DNA from: Hyphomicrobiales bacterium
Lineage (GTDB): Bacteria > Pseudomonadota > Alphaproteobacteria > Rhizobiales > Afifellaceae
NCBI GenBank assembly: GCA_013812985.1
Contig: JACCSN010000744.1
Location: forward strand, 1 to 6,565
Length of the DNA stretch: 6,565 nucleotides
Direction: 5' to 3'
A model generated the notes under the pieces. The model was not told the DNA's origin and searched no databases. It saw only the letters and a program-made list of their open reading frames with translations. A program made the translations under genes and the position numbers. Shown one piece after another: positions 5,923 through 6,565 of the stretch. Position 1 is the stretch's first letter, and each line of letters opens with the position of its first letter.

Positions 5923-6565
5923 TCATTCGCCGCTTGTCCTGGCGAGCAGGTTCTGCACGGTCGAGACATGCCACTGCCCGCCGCGGGCGCTGCGAATGCC
6001 GCGATTGTTCAGCGCTTCGGCTATGGCGGCCAAGCTTGAAACGCCCGAGGCTCGGATCGCTTCGACAACCGGCAGAACGTTGGCTGCAAACCGGTCGGCC
6101 TCGCCGATCTGCACCTCGCGTCCCAGTGCGGCTGCATCACTGGCGTTTGACCGGTTCCGCAGTCTGGCACCCTGGGCCTTTCGCGCCGACAGCGCTGCCT
6201 TCGTGCGCTCTCCGATCAAGCGCCGCTCCTTCTCCGCCAGAGCCGCGTAGAGATGCAGCATGAACGGGTCTGCGTCGGCCCCGAGCTCGGCCACGATGAA
6301 CGGCACTCGCTGGGCCATGAGGCCGGAGATGAAGGCAACATCGCGGGAGAGCCGGTCCAGCTTGGCGACCAGCACAGGGCACCTGACGCTGCGGGCAGCA
6401 GCGAGAGCCGCGGCAAGCTGCGGGCGGCGCTCCAGGGCATCCGAGCCCTTTCCGCTTTCCACTTCGACATACTCGCTGAGGATCGTGATGCCCTCTGTTT
6501 CGGCGAAACGTTCCACCGCGGTGCGTTGGGCATCAATGCCGAGACCGGAGCGCCCCTGCCGCTGA
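5923..6565 (-). CDS. Small serine recombinase (resolvase/invertase family), N-terminus cut by window edge
   Basis: These site-specific DNA recombinases cut and rejoin DNA through a 5'-phosphoserine link. The frame is open to the right edge, giving 213 visible residues that begin [20 protein letters not shown]. This is the family's segment just after the nucleophile (usually Y.RVST), so probably only 10-20 residues, including the catalytic serine, lie outside the window. The internal GTG at 6516 is not the real start. [10 protein letters not shown] at 66-75 of the visible part supplies Arg71 and Arg74, matching the catalytic arginines of gamma-delta resolvase. The [22 protein letters not shown] region forms the long dimer helix. 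The last 60 residues ([31 protein letters not shown]) form a DNA-binding segment with the LN.RG....GG.W pattern. It is too small for a large phage-type integrase. It is followed on the same strand by the ParA gene, an association common on plasmids and islands. Confidence 0.93.
   Translation of the reverse strand, partial: QRQGRSGLGIDAQRTAVERFAETEGITILSEYVEVESGKGSDALERRPQLAAALAAARSVRCPVLVAKLDRLSRDVAFISGLMAQRVPFIVAELGADADPFMLHLYAALAEKERRLIGERTKAALSARKAQGARLRNRSNASDAAALGREVQIGEADRFAANVLPVVEAIRASGVSSLAAIAEALNNRGIRSARGGQWHVSTVQNLLARTSGE

Noticed and set aside
5099..6250. Plus-strand open frame of 383 codons spanning parA, the intergenic gap and the recombinase
   Set aside because: It is antisense to two recognisable protein families, its product is Arg/Ser/Ala-biased, and no domain or ribosome site supports it.
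5923..6516. Recombinase starting at the GTG at 6516
   Set aside because: The same frame continues upstream to the window edge and encodes the conserved [14 protein letters not shown] segment, so the gene starts beyond the window.

Overview
This is a GC-rich window with every supportable gene on the minus strand. It reads right to left as: serine recombinase (cut by the right edge), a frameshifted ParA-type ATPase, a DadA-like FAD oxidoreductase, the three subunits of a TRAP transporter (substrate-binding protein, small permease, large permease), and a BASS/SBF-type transporter (cut by the left edge). The GC-rich codon use, the ParA/recombinase style and the TRAP/DadA content suggest an alphaproteobacterium, probably Rhizobiales- or Rhodobacterales-like. 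That placement is inference; nothing in the window fixes the species.

Right part (about 5093-6565): a small serine recombinase with a C-terminal DNA-binding segment, then 165 bp without a gene, then a ParA-like ATPase gene. The ATPase reading frame breaks at a run of four C (minus strand). Restoring one base would rejoin two fragments into an ordinary protein of about 221 residues. Such a pair is typical of plasmids and genomic islands, so the region is probably accessory DNA or an island edge.

Centre and left (1-5082): a tightly packed transcription unit. The oxidoreductase begins 10 nt after the parA stop, dctP 13 nt after the oxidoreductase, dctQ 58 nt after dctP (the gap holds a strong hairpin), dctM 9 nt after dctQ, and the BASS gene 37 nt after dctM. 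The simplest reading is a scavenging operon. A periplasmic binding protein captures a small organic acid, probably an amino or imino acid. The DctQM membrane subunits import it with an ion gradient, and the FAD enzyme oxidises it at the C-N bond, probably to a 2-oxo acid plus ammonia or amine. The BASS-type transporter may move a related organic anion. The substrate cannot be read from the sequence.

Structural oddities: the parA frameshift; TTG starts for both the oxidoreductase and dctM; dctQ and dctM lying in one frame, separated by a single TAG and three sense codons; an 11-bp inverted repeat between dctP and dctQ; and a 14-codon mini-ORF whose start overlaps the dctM stop and whose stop overlaps the BASS start. 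I see no tRNA, rRNA, CRISPR array or complete insertion sequence. No gene-free stretch exceeds 165 bp.
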